DNA of 64,000 bases, taken from Agromyces laixinhei (GTDB lineage Bacteria; Actinomycetota; Actinomycetes; Actinomycetales; Microbacteriaceae). Below the pieces are notes generated by a model, which was not told where the DNA came from, did no database searches, and saw only the letters and a list, made by a program, of their open reading frames with translations. This document shows positions 37,664 to 46,278 of this stretch, one piece after another (position 1 is the first letter of the stretch; each line of letters opens with the position of its first letter). Location: contig NZ_CP040872.1 of the NCBI RefSeq assembly GCF_006337065.1, positions 186,001 through 250,000 on the forward strand. The letters are read 5' to 3'. The position numbers and the translations under genes were made by a program.

Positions 37664-37733
37664 CACTCCGCACTCCGCACTCCGCTCTCCGCACTCCGCA
37701 CTCCGCTCTCCGCACTCCGCACTCCGCACTCCG
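37664..37733. repeat. Ten-unit 7-bp tandem repeat
   Basis: Ten head-to-tail 7-mers: eight CACTCCG and two CTCTCCG (units 4 and 7). The variants recur every 21 bp, so a 21-bp higher-order unit was also copied. It lies 21 bp after the ArsR stop and is non-coding on context. Confidence 0.92.
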
Positions 37734-37770
37734 CAGATTCTCATCCGAGCTCCGCAGAGAAGGGCGCCAT

Positions 37771-37879
37771 CTCACCGAAGAATTCCCTCACCGGAGAATC
37801 CCTGACCGGAGAATCCCTCACCGGAGAATCCCTCGTCGGAAAGTTCCCTCACCGGAAGTTTCCTCACCGGAGAATTCCG
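37771..37879. repeat. About seven copies of a 15-bp tandem repeat
   Basis: A degenerate array of CCCTCACCGGAGAAT-like units with substitutions (for example GACCGG, GTCGG) and small indels near the end. It follows the 7-bp array by 37 bp and precedes the large inverted repeat. Confidence 0.85.
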
Positions 37880-37889
37880 TGTCGATTCC

Positions 37890-37947
37890 GTATGCCAGTT
37901 CCCCCTCATCGCTGAGGAGTGAAGTCGATGAGGGGGAACTGGCATAC
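37890..37947. repeat. Perfect 22-bp inverted repeat at the head of the 66-bp array
   Basis: Positions 37890-37911 and 37926-37947 are perfect reverse complements (22 of 22) around a 14-nt loop. The right arm is the start of the first 66-bp unit, so the left arm is an inverted partial copy of that unit. The hairpin would be very stable in RNA or single-stranded DNA. Confidence 0.92.
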
Positions 37948-38309
37948 CAGAACGGAGACACTCGAGCCGAACAGGATCCGACCACACCCACGCACTGAGG
38001 GGAACCGGCATACCAGAACGGAGACACTCGAGCCGAACAGGATCCGACCACACCCACGCACTGAGGGGAACCGGCATACCAGAACGGAGACACTCGAGCC
38101 GAACAGGATCCGACCACACCCACGCACTGAGGGGAACCGGCATACCAGAACGGAGACACTCGAGCCGAACAGGATCCGACCACACCCACGCACTGAGGGG
38201 AACCGGCATACCAGAACGGAGACACTCGAGCCGAACAGGATCCGACCACACCCGCGCACTGAGGGGGAACCGGCATACCAGAACGGAGACACTCAAGCCG
38301 AACAGGATC
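37932..38309. repeat. 66-bp tandem repeat, about 5.7 copies
   Basis: The anchor GGCATACCAGAACGGAGACA begins at 37941, 38007, 38073, 38139, 38205 and 38272; the last step is 67 because of one inserted G. Units are nearly identical, with single changes such as AACTGG/AACCGG and CACACCCA/CACACCCG. Each full unit contains CTCGAG and GGATCC palindromes. There are no variable spacers, so it is not CRISPR. Since 66 is divisible by 3, frames stay open on both strands, but no ribosome site or plausible protein is seen. Confidence 0.95.
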
Positions 38310-38346
38310 GGGCGCTGCCTCGCAGACGGCACCGAGCGCGCGCCCG

Positions 38347-38352
38347 TATGAT
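38347..38352 (+). promoter_or_regulatory. -10 box for leaderless trhO
   Basis: TATGAT ends six bases before GTG 38359, placing the transcription start at the first base of the gene. It lies 38 bp past the end of the 66-bp array; no good -35 box is seen. Confidence 0.5.
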
Positions 38353-38358
38353 CTCGGG

Positions 38359-39297
38359 GTGGCCCTCGCCAAGATCCTCCTCTACTACGCCTTCACTCCG
38401 CTCGCAGACCCCGACGCCGTGCGACTGTGGCAGCGCGACCTCGCCGAGTCGCTCGGGCTGCGCGGCCGCATCCTGATCTCCGAACACGGCATCAACGGCA
38501 CGCTCGGCGGCGAGATGGGCTCGCTCAAGCGCTACGTGCGCAAGACCCGGGAGTACCCGGCCTTCAAGCACATCGACTTCAAGTGGAGCGAGGGCACGGG
38601 CCTCGACGAGCACGGTGCGAGCGCCGACTTCCCGAAGCTCAGCGTGAAGGTGCGCGATGAGATCGTCTCGTTCGGGGCGCCCGGCGAGCTCGCCGTCGAC
38701 CGACGGGGGGTCGTCGGCGGCGGCACGAAGCTGAGCCCCGAGGCGCTGCACGAACTCGTGGCCGAGCGCGGCGACGACGTCGTATTCTTCGACGGGCGCA
38801 ATGCGCTCGAGGCGTCGATCGGCCGCTTCGCGGGCGCCGTCCTGCCCGATGTCGAGACCACGCGCGATTTCGTCGACGAACTCGAGTCGGGCAAGTACGA
38901 CGAGCTCAAGGGCAGGCCCGTCGTCACGTACTGCACGGGCGGCATCCGTTGCGAAGTGCTCTCGAGCCTCATGACGAGCCGCGGGTTCGGCGAGGTCTAC
39001 CAGCTCGACGGCGGCATCGTGCGCTACGGCGAGCGGTTCGGCGACGACGGGTACTGGCAGGGATCGCTCTACGTGTTCGACAAGCGCGGCTCGATCGACT
39101 TCAGCGACCACGCCGCCGTCATCGGCGCGTGCGAAGGATGCGGCGCACCCACGAACCGCACCGCCAATTGCACGGATGCCGCATGCCACACCGAGCTCGT
39201 CACCTGCGAGTCCTGCGACGCCGTCACGTGCGCGGCGCACGACCTCGCGGACGGCGCGCGTAGGCACGGGCCGCACGACTCGAGAGTGCGAGCATGA
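38359..39297 (+). CDS. trhO: Rhodanese-domain tRNA uridine(34) hydroxylase
   Basis: A 312-residue YceA/TrhO-type protein, which hydroxylates U34 of certain tRNAs. An N-terminal acylphosphatase-like domain ([20 protein letters not shown]) precedes a rhodanese domain with the active-site Cys in [15 protein letters not shown]. The C-terminus has a cysteine-rich segment ([24 protein letters not shown]) that may bind zinc. The GTG start follows TATGAT by six bases, with no ribosome site. Its 3' end overlaps the convergent membrane protein gene by 74 bp. Confidence 0.92.
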   Translation: MALAKILLYYAFTPLADPDAVRLWQRDLAESLGLRGRILISEHGINGTLGGEMGSLKRYVRKTREYPAFKHIDFKWSEGTGLDEHGASADFPKLSVKVRDEIVSFGAPGELAVDRRGVVGGGTKLSPEALHELVAERGDDVVFFDGRNALEASIGRFAGAVLPDVETTRDFVDELESGKYDELKGRPVVTYCTGGIRCEVLSSLMTSRGFGEVYQLDGGIVRYGERFGDDGYWQGSLYVFDKRGSIDFSDHAAVIGACEGCGAPTNRTANCTDAACHTELVTCESCDAVTCAAHDLADGARRHGPHDSRVRA

Positions 39298-39745
39298 CGA
39301 GGATGTCGAGCGCGAGGGTGAGCAGTGTCGTGCGGATCGTGATCTCCTCGACGCCGGCGAAGTAGTCGATCGCCGCAGCCGTGATGCTGAGGGTTCCGAA
39401 GATCATCACGGTCACGCGCGCCGCATTGCTGCCGAAGTAGACGAGCACCGCGAGGGCCAGCATGATCGTGAGGTAGACGGCACCGGCCACCAGGATGACG
39501 ATGAGCACCGCATTCGCAGCCTCCACGTCGGCAGCGTCGTCGATGTCGATCTGGAGTTCGTCGCGGAGAATCGCGTCCCACTGAGCGGCCAGCGCCACCA
39601 ACCAGATGACGCCCGCGATCACGCGAAGCACCGCGAGGAGGGCGCCGAAGACCGTCGCCATGGGGCGGCGCATGTCAGGCGGCGGTGCGAGCGGCTCCAC
39701 GAGCACCGCGGCCGATTCGAAGGCGGGGCGTTTCTCCTGGGTCAT
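39224..39745 (-). CDS. Four-helix membrane protein of unknown function
   Basis: A 173-residue protein with a polar N-terminus (about 1-30), hydrophobic helices at about 32-52, 78-103, 108-125 and 135-155, and an Arg-rich tail. No named family recognised. ATG 39745 overlaps the stop of the LssY-domain gene (ATGA), so the two are co-translated. Its last 74 bp run antisense to the end of trhO. Confidence 0.75.
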   Translation of the reverse strand: MTQEKRPAFESAAVLVEPLAPPPDMRRPMATVFGALLAVLRVIAGVIWLVALAAQWDAILRDELQIDIDDAADVEAANAVLIVILVAGAVYLTIMLALAVLVYFGSNAARVTVMIFGTLSITAAAIDYFAGVEEITIRTTLLTLALDILVMLALSSRAARAYARRPRGRAPRT

Positions 39746-40626
39746 GCGTCACCTCCATGCCGTGTCGTCATGCTCGGTTCGGCCGCGGCATCCGTCACCG
39801 CACCCACAGGCACACCGCTGACGTCGACGACCGGCAGGTCGCCGTCGGTTCGGATCGTGTCGCCGCCGCCGTTGCGGGAGTGGTAGCCCGTCGAGAAGTC
39901 GCGCAGCACGTCGACGCGGGCCGCGGGATTCGCGGCGAGCACTGTCGCGACGACGTGGTCTCGCTCGACGTCGGTGTCAGCGTCGATCTTGTGTGTGACC
40001 TGCAGGGTGAACAGCGAGAACCCGACGGCGCGATCGAAGGTGCCGGCCGCGAGCCATCCGACCCGCCGTCCGCCCGGAAGCAACCAGCCATCCGGCGTGC
40101 GCCAGAACCGCACGTGATGGCGGCGCGCGGGATTGCCCTCGACCTCCTGCTGGTAGGCGAAGTCCTGCTTCCGGCCGAACAGGAACAGCGGGCTCACGGG
40201 TGCCTCGTCGTAACTGCGACGGGTGATCGTCGAGGTGATGATGCGCCAGCTCGAAGCGGCGGTCACGTCGTTCGCGCGCGTCCACCCGGCAGTGGCGAGG
40301 GCATGGTGCAGCTGCACCTCGTCGCCGTCGAGCGCGAGGTTCACGGGGTCGCCGAGCAGCCCGTCGCTCGTGCGGGCGCGGCCGATGAAGTAGTCGGGCA
40401 CGTAGATCGCGGTGAGGATGCGATGCAGCCGCGGCAGCACGAGGTACGCGAGCACGAGCCAGAACGCGATGAAGAACGCGATGCCCCACCAGCCGAACGT
40501 GAACGACTCGGTGAACACGAGCCACGCGAGCCACACCGCGGCGACGCCGGCATAGACGAAGAAGAAACCGTCGAGGGCGGCATTGACCGAGAACCGTCGT
40601 CGCACAACCGGTTCCACCTCACCCAT
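39742..40626 (-). CDS. LssY C-terminal domain membrane protein
   Basis: A 294-residue protein. Two helices near the N-terminus (about 15-38 and 43-65) are followed by a soluble domain with the LssY_C pattern: GDPVNLALDGDEVQLHHALATAGW, SPLFLFGRKQDFAYQQEV and HHVRFWRTPDGWLLPGGR, each a separate conserved block. LssY-type domains occur near phosphatases and type-I secretion genes but have no settled function. First of a two-gene unit; divergent from the alpha-galactosidase gene. Confidence 0.8.
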   Translation of the reverse strand: MGEVEPVVRRRFSVNAALDGFFFVYAGVAAVWLAWLVFTESFTFGWWGIAFFIAFWLVLAYLVLPRLHRILTAIYVPDYFIGRARTSDGLLGDPVNLALDGDEVQLHHALATAGWTRANDVTAASSWRIITSTITRRSYDEAPVSPLFLFGRKQDFAYQQEVEGNPARRHHVRFWRTPDGWLLPGGRRVGWLAAGTFDRAVGFSLFTLQVTHKIDADTDVERDHVVATVLAANPAARVDVLRDFSTGYHSRNGGGDTIRTDGDLPVVDVSGVPVGAVTDAAAEPSMTTRHGGDA

Positions 40627-40667
40627 GGGTGCATGCTATCCCGCCGATGTATCCCGAGTGCCATTCG

Positions 40668-40680
40668 TCCGTATAACGGA
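40668..40680. promoter_or_regulatory. Small palindrome in the divergent gap before the alpha-galactosidase
   Basis: TCCGT-ATA-ACGGA is a perfect 5-3-5 inverted repeat in the 160-bp gap between divergent genes. TATAAC inside it could serve as a -10 element. It is a possible sugar-responsive operator, but no regulator gene is adjacent. Confidence 0.35.
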
Positions 40681-40786
40681 AGATTTCGCGGACGTATTGC
40701 AATTCGCGACGCCGTCGAGACAGTATCGAGAGTCTGCCACGGCGCTCGGCGTCGGCACGATCCGAAGTCACTCGATGAGGAGTCCC

Positions 40787-43132
40787 ATGAAGAACCGTGT
40801 CTCGCGAGCCCGGCTGCTGTTGACGGCCGGGCTCTCCGCCGTCTTGGCCGTGTCGCTCGGTGTCGGCGCCGCCGCGGCGGCGCCGACCGAGGACTCCGAG
40901 CCCGTGGACGCCCCTGCCGTGGCCGATCCTGCCGCGCACCCCCTCGGTGATCTCGCCCCCACTCCCCCGATGGGCTGGAGCAGTTGGAACACCTTCGGCT
41001 GCGACATCTCCGCCGACCTGGTCAAGGAGACCGCCGACGCACTCGTTGCGAGCGGCATGGCGGCTGCCGGCTACGAATACGTCAACATCGACGACTGCTG
41101 GTCGACCATGGCGCGATCCGCCGACGGCAAGCTCGTTCCCGACCCCGCGAAGTTCCCGAACGGCATCAAGGACGTCGCCGACTACGTGCACGGACTCGGC
41201 CTCAAGCTCGGCATCTACTCGTCGGCAGGCACGGTCACCTGCGCCGGCTACCCTGCTTCGCTCGGGTACGAAGAGTCCGACGCGCGCCAGTGGGCCGAGT
41301 GGGAGGTCGACCTGGTCAAGTACGACAACTGCGGTGACCACCAGGGCATCGAGGAGCAGGAGCGATACCAGCGGATGGCCGACGCGATCGCCGCGAGCGG
41401 CCGCGACATGCTCTACAGTCTGTGCGACTGGGGCGAGGGTCAGGACTGGCTGTGGAACGGCGAAGACCAGGTCGGGCACTTCTACCGCACGACCTACGAC
41501 ATCGAACCCACGTGGTCGATCATGATGCGAAACGGCGATTTCCAGGCCGGGATGGCACCGTACTCGGGTCCGAACAACTGGGCCGACCCCGACATGCTCG
41601 TGGTCGGCCTCGAGCGGTTCCTCGGAGCCGAGGTCCCCGGCCTGCCCCGCAATGAGGCACGCGTGCACATGGGCCTGTGGGCGATCACCAACTCGCCGCT
41701 CATCGCCGGCAACGACGTCAGGTCGATGGAGCCGTGGGTGCGCGAGATGCTCACCAACCCCCGAGCCCTGGCCATCGACCAGGACTGGAGCGGCCAGATC
41801 GGCACGCGCGTGCGGCAGAGCGGCGATGCGGATGTCTGGATCAAGGAGATGAGCGACGGCTCCACCGCGGTGCTCCTGCTGAACCGCGGAACCGAGCCGC
41901 TGACGATCGGGGCGACGCCGGAGGAGATCGGGATCGACGCCGAGACCCTCACGGTGCAGGATGTCTGGTCGGGCGAGACCTTCTCATCGGACGGGAACGT
42001 GCGTGCACGCGTCGCCGGGCACTCGGACGCGTTCTTCATCGTGTCGGCCGGAGCGCCGGCCGATGCTCCGGCGCTCGCCACCTTCGAGACGGTGGCACCG
42101 CAGTTCGCGGCGATCGACGAGCCGGTGCAGGTGCAGGTCGAGGTGCACAACGACGGCACTTCTGCCGTGAACGACGTGCAGTTGTCGCTCACCGTGCCGA
42201 GCGGCTTCGCCACATCGTCGCCCGTCACGAAGACCGTGGCCGGGCTCGCCCCCGGTCAGACCGCGACCCTCTCGGTGGCGCTCGAACCGCAGGGCATCCA
42301 GAACGGGGCGGTCGTCACCGTCGCGACCGCCGCGGGCTGGGGGCCGGCCGGCGATCGCACCGAACTGACCGACCGGGCGACGATCCGCTTCGCGACGGCA
42401 CCGGCCGCCGGAACGACGCGTCTCTCGGACCTGCAGTGGGTGGACACGCCGACCAACGCGTGGGGACCGGTCGAGAAGAACATGAGCAACGGAGAGCAGG
42501 CTGCCGGCGACGGCACCCCGCTCACCATCGGCGGGGTCGTGTACGAGCACGGACTCGGCGTTCACGCCGACAGTCGCATCGAGTACTACCTCGGCGAGCG
42601 CTGCACTGCCCTCACCGCCCAGGTCGGCATCGACGACGAGGTCGGAGCGCAGGGCTCCGTCGAGTTCATCGTCATGGGCGACGGTGACGAGCTCGCGCGC
42701 ATCCCCGCGAACGGCAGCCAGGCGGCACAGGTGCTCGATGTCGATCTCACCGGTGTGGAGTCGCTCACGCTCGTCGCCGACGACCTCGGCCAGGCCGACT
42801 TCGACCATGCGGACTGGGCTGCGGCAGAACTGACCTGTGACGACCCCCGACCCGTGGTCGACGTGGTCGTCGAGACGCGATGCCTCGCCTCGAAGGTGTT
42901 CCTCGCGGTGCGAGCGTCCAACGGGGATGCCGGCGCTGTCTCGGTCACGGTCAGGTCTCCGTTCGGTGAGAAGACGTTCGAGAACGTGGCGGCAGGCACG
43001 AACGCCTTCGCCGCGTTCAACGCTCGGGCGATCGAGGTGCCCGCGGGTTCCGTCGAGGTCGAAGCGACGCGTCACGCCGACGGGGCGAATGCCATCAGCA
43101 CGGCGGCCTATGACGCCCGCAGCTGCGTCTGA
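40787..43132 (+). CDS. Secreted GH27 alpha-galactosidase with NEW3 and NPCBM domains
   Basis: A 781-residue exported enzyme that removes terminal alpha-galactose from oligo- and polysaccharides. After a signal peptide (about 1-35), a GH27 barrel starts with TPPMGWSSWNTFGCDI; the nucleophile is the Asp in LVKYDNCGD and the acid/base lies in NNWADPDMLVVG. A beta-sandwich domain follows (about 375-435), then a NEW3-like module (about 440-520), an NPCBM carbohydrate-binding domain (about 545-670, VYEHGLGVHADS) and a short C-terminal beta domain. GAGGAG four bases before ATG 40787 supports the start. No other galactoside genes are adjacent. Confidence 0.93.
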   Translation: MKNRVSRARLLLTAGLSAVLAVSLGVGAAAAAPTEDSEPVDAPAVADPAAHPLGDLAPTPPMGWSSWNTFGCDISADLVKETADALVASGMAAAGYEYVNIDDCWSTMARSADGKLVPDPAKFPNGIKDVADYVHGLGLKLGIYSSAGTVTCAGYPASLGYEESDARQWAEWEVDLVKYDNCGDHQGIEEQERYQRMADAIAASGRDMLYSLCDWGEGQDWLWNGEDQVGHFYRTTYDIEPTWSIMMRNGDFQAGMAPYSGPNNWADPDMLVVGLERFLGAEVPGLPRNEARVHMGLWAITNSPLIAGNDVRSMEPWVREMLTNPRALAIDQDWSGQIGTRVRQSGDADVWIKEMSDGSTAVLLLNRGTEPLTIGATPEEIGIDAETLTVQDVWSGETFSSDGNVRARVAGHSDAFFIVSAGAPADAPALATFETVAPQFAAIDEPVQVQVEVHNDGTSAVNDVQLSLTVPSGFATSSPVTKTVAGLAPGQTATLSVALEPQGIQNGAVVTVATAAGWGPAGDRTELTDRATIRFATAPAAGTTRLSDLQWVDTPTNAWGPVEKNMSNGEQAAGDGTPLTIGGVVYEHGLGVHADSRIEYYLGERCTALTAQVGIDDEVGAQGSVEFIVMGDGDELARIPANGSQAAQVLDVDLTGVESLTLVADDLGQADFDHADWAAAELTCDDPRPVVDVVVETRCLASKVFLAVRASNGDAGAVSVTVRSPFGEKTFENVAAGTNAFAAFNARAIEVPAGSVEVEATRHADGANAISTAAYDARSCV

Positions 43133-43179
43133 TCCGTGCGCCTTCCGACAGGCCGAGCCTGAACACTAGGCTGCTCGCC

Positions 43180-44394
43180 ATGGCCTACGACGTCGCGCGC
43201 ATCCGTTCGGAGTTCCCCTCGCTCGAGAGCGGGTGGGCCCAGTTCGACGGGCCCGGCGGCACGCAGACGCCGCGGTCGGTCGGCGAGGCCGTGGCATCCG
43301 TGCTCACCGGCCCGCTCTCGAACCGAGGCACCACCGGCGTCTCCGAAGAGCGGGCCGAGGCCGCCGTGCACGGATTCCGTCTGGCGATGGCCGACCTCGT
43401 CAACGGGCACCCACGCGGCATCGTGCAGGGCCGAAGCGCCACGCAGCTCGCGTACGACTTCTCGCGCCATCTCTCGAAGCACTGGGGCGCGGGCGACGAG
43501 ATCGTCGTGACGAGGCTCGACCACGACTCGAACGTGCGCCCGTGGGTGCAGGCCGCCGAGCGCGTCGGCGCGACGGTGCGCTGGGCCGACTTCGACCCCG
43601 TCACCGGTGAGCTGCCGGTCGAGGCCGTCGCTACGTTGCTCTCGAGCCGTACCCGGCTCGTCGCCGTCACCGCCGCGTCGAACCTCATCGGCACGATGCC
43701 CGACATTCCGGCGATCGCCGCCGCCGCACACGCCGCGGGTGCCCTCGTCTACGTCGACGGCGTGCACTACACGGCGCACGAACTGCCCGATGTCGGAGCG
43801 CTCGGCGCCGACTTCTTCAGCTGCTCGCCGTACAAGTTCCTCGGCCCGCACTTCGGCGTGCTCGCGGCGGCCCCCGAACTGCTCGAATCCATCTCGCCCG
43901 ACAAGCTCGCGCCGTCGACGAACGTCGTGCCGGAGCGATTCGAGTTCGGCACCCTGCCGTACGAACTGCTCGCGGGCGGCACTGCGGCGGTCGACGTGCT
44001 GGCCGGCCTCGCCGGGCTCGGTGAAGCGGATGCCGCGAGCTCACGCCGCGCACGGCTCGCGGCCTCGTACGCAGCGCTGCACGAGCATGAGGAGGAGCTC
44101 CGAGCCCGACTCGAGGCCGGGCTCGCCGTGCTGCCAGGGGTCACCGTGTGGTCTCGGGCGGCGCGCCGCACCCCCACGCTGCTCATGACGTTCGCCGGCC
44201 ACGAGGCATCCGACATCACGCAGCGCCTCGCCGACCGCAAGGTGCTCGCGCCGAGCAGCAACTTCTACGCGCTCGAAGCCTCGCGGCACCTCGGCCTCGG
44301 CGACGAAGGCGGATTGCGGGTGGGGCTCGCCCCGTACAACGACGCGAGTGAGATCGACCGACTGCTCGACGGACTCGCCGCGGCACTCCGGTGA
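43180..44394 (+). CDS. Cysteine-desulfurase-like PLP aminotransferase
   Basis: A 404-residue class-V PLP enzyme of the cysteine-desulfurase-like group (TIGR01976 type). The cofactor lysine is in SCSPYKFLGPHFG and the Asp contact in LVYVDGVHYTAH. It lacks an obvious C-terminal catalytic cysteine loop of NifS/IscS, so real desulfurase activity is doubtful. Single gene; ATG 43180. Confidence 0.88.
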   Translation: MAYDVARIRSEFPSLESGWAQFDGPGGTQTPRSVGEAVASVLTGPLSNRGTTGVSEERAEAAVHGFRLAMADLVNGHPRGIVQGRSATQLAYDFSRHLSKHWGAGDEIVVTRLDHDSNVRPWVQAAERVGATVRWADFDPVTGELPVEAVATLLSSRTRLVAVTAASNLIGTMPDIPAIAAAAHAAGALVYVDGVHYTAHELPDVGALGADFFSCSPYKFLGPHFGVLAAAPELLESISPDKLAPSTNVVPERFEFGTLPYELLAGGTAAVDVLAGLAGLGEADAASSRRARLAASYAALHEHEEELRARLEAGLAVLPGVTVWSRAARRTPTLLMTFAGHEASDITQRLADRKVLAPSSNFYALEASRHLGLGDEGGLRVGLAPYNDASEIDRLLDGLAAALR

Positions 44395-44548
44395 GGCAGC
44401 GGGCCGACGGGCCCGAGACGGCGAGCTGCGAATCCCCCGTGCGACGGATGCATCCGGCGACGGCCGCTCGTTAGGGTTGGCGTGAGGCGGCCGCCGGGCC
44501 GGCAGGGGTACGCGACCAACCGAACTCACCCCTACGTGAGGAGAACGC

Positions 44549-45448
44549 ATGGCGAGCGGCATGTCCATCGAGGTCTCGGGGCTCAGCAAGCAGTTCGGCC
44601 CGCTGACCGCGGTCGACGACCTGAGTTTCACGGTGCAACCGGGAAGGGTCACCGGGTTCCTCGGCCCGAACGGCGCCGGCAAGACCACGACCCTGCGGGT
44701 GCTGCTCGGGCTGGAACGCGCCAGCGCCGGCACCGCGACCTTCGGCGGCACTCCGTACTCGGCCCTGCCGAGGCCCCTCGAGACCGTGGGCGCGGCCCTC
44801 GACGCGAACTTCCATCCCGGGCGCACGGCGCGCAATCACCTCAAGGTGTACACGACGGCGGCGGGTCTGCCGGCCGCCCGCGTGCAGTCCGTGCTCGAAC
44901 AGGTCGGCATCGCCGAGTACGCCGACCGTCGCGTCGGCGGCTTCTCACTCGGCATGCGGCAACGCCTCGCGCTGGCGTACACGCTGCTCGGCGACCCCGG
45001 TGTGCTCGTGCTCGATGAGCCGATCAACGGCCTCGACCCCGAGGGCATCAAGTGGATCCGCGGATTCCTGCAGAACCTCGCCCGAGAGGGTCGCACGGTG
45101 CTCGTCTCCTCTCACCTGCTCAGCGAGGTGCAGCAGAGCGTCGACGAGGTCGTCATCATCGCGAAGGGCCGGCTCATGAAGAGCGGCCCCCTCGCAAGCC
45201 TCGAACTCGATTCGGCACCGCGCACGGTCGCCGACTCTCCCGACCGGCCGGCCCTCGCCGCCGCGCTCGCCGCCGCGGGGCTCGAGTTCACCGAGGGCCG
45301 CAGCGGCTTCATCGTCGATGAGCCCGACCCGGCCAGGGTGGGCCACGCCGCGTTCGCCGGCGGTGTCGAGTTGGCCGCCCTCCATCGGTTGAAATCGGGC
45401 CTCGAAGAATCGTTCCTCTCGCTCGTCGGCGGCGGTGAGGCGTCGTGA
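44549..45448 (+). CDS. ABC transporter ATP-binding protein
   Basis: A 299-residue ATPase with Walker A GPNGAGKTT, signature FSLGMRQRLALAY, Walker B VLVLDEPINGLD and the H-loop SSHLLSEV. The LGMRQRL signature and ABC-2 partner place it among bacitracin/antibiotic-resistance or NatA-like exporters. GAGGAG before ATG 44549 is strong. GTGA overlap couples it to the permease gene. The leader has an AGGGGT/ACCCCT inverted repeat (44504-44509, 44528-44533) that might be regulatory. Confidence 0.92.
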   Translation: MASGMSIEVSGLSKQFGPLTAVDDLSFTVQPGRVTGFLGPNGAGKTTTLRVLLGLERASAGTATFGGTPYSALPRPLETVGAALDANFHPGRTARNHLKVYTTAAGLPAARVQSVLEQVGIAEYADRRVGGFSLGMRQRLALAYTLLGDPGVLVLDEPINGLDPEGIKWIRGFLQNLAREGRTVLVSSHLLSEVQQSVDEVVIIAKGRLMKSGPLASLELDSAPRTVADSPDRPALAAALAAAGLEFTEGRSGFIVDEPDPARVGHAAFAGGVELAALHRLKSGLEESFLSLVGGGEAS

Positions 45449-46275
45449 ACCTCGCACGCGGCATCGGCTCGGAGTTCCAGAAGGTCTTCACCACCCGCAT
45501 GTGGTGGCTCATCGCCATCCTCCTCGGCGTGTACGTCGCCCTCATGGCCGGCGGGTTCGGCGCGTTCCTGGGCTGGGCCACCGAGAATCCGGATGCTGCG
45601 GCATCCGCCGGCGGCACCACGGCGCTGCCCCCGGGCATGAACCTCGCGCCGCTGCTCTACAGTTTCGCCACCTCGATCGGCTACGTCTTCCCGGTGCTGC
45701 TCGGTGCGCTCGCGGTGACCGGCGAGTTCCGGCACAAGACCCTCACCCCGACCTTCCTCGCCGAACCGCACCGCACCGTCGTGCTCTCGGCGAAGTTCGT
45801 CTCGCAGCTCGCGGTCGGAGCCGGGCTCGGGGTCATCGCGTTCGCCGTCTCGGTGGGCTCGGGCGCCGCGGCCCTCGCCGGTTGGGGACTCGACACCGGG
45901 CTCGACTCGAGCGACACCTGGGCGCTGATCGGCCGCGGGGTGCTCGCCATGGCGCTGTGGGGTGCGATCGGCGTCGGCCTCGGAGTGCTCGTGACGAACC
46001 AGGTCGCGGCGATCGTCATCGTCATCGCGTTCACGCAGTTCGTCGAGCCGATCCTGCGGCTCGTCGCCTCGCTGAGCGACGTGACGGCCTCGATCGGCCG
46101 ATTCCTGCCGGGTGCGGCGAGCGACGCGCTCGTCGGCGCATCCTTCTACAACATCGCCGCGATGGGGTCGAGCGAGACCCTCGAGTGGTGGCAGGGCGGG
46201 CTCGTGCTGTTCGGCATCGCGGTTGCCGCAACCGCGATCGGCGGGGCGACGACCTGGCGGCGAGACGTGGCGTAG
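45445..46275 (+). CDS. ABC-2 type permease
   Basis: A 276-residue permease with about six hydrophobic helices and the ABC-2 pattern SEFQKVFTTRMWWLIAIL at the N-terminus and GEFRHKTLTPTFLAEPHR in the first cytoplasmic loop. GTG 45445 overlaps the ATPase stop (GTGA). Together they form an exporter of unknown substrate. The glycosylase gene starts 3 bp after its stop. Confidence 0.9.
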   Translation: MNLARGIGSEFQKVFTTRMWWLIAILLGVYVALMAGGFGAFLGWATENPDAAASAGGTTALPPGMNLAPLLYSFATSIGYVFPVLLGALAVTGEFRHKTLTPTFLAEPHRTVVLSAKFVSQLAVGAGLGVIAFAVSVGSGAAALAGWGLDTGLDSSDTWALIGRGVLAMALWGAIGVGLGVLVTNQVAAIVIVIAFTQFVEPILRLVASLSDVTASIGRFLPGAASDALVGASFYNIAAMGSSETLEWWQGGLVLFGIAVAATAIGGATTWRRDVA

Positions 46276-46278
46276 GCG

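Noticed and set aside
37932..38309. Regular repeat array as a possible CRISPR
   Set aside because: The 66-bp units are identical throughout, with no variable spacers, and no cas gene is present.
37772..38332. Long open frame on the minus strand with 22-residue repeats
   Set aside because: It exists only because the repeat unit is a multiple of three; similar frames are open in all phases, and there is no ribosome site or recognisable domain.
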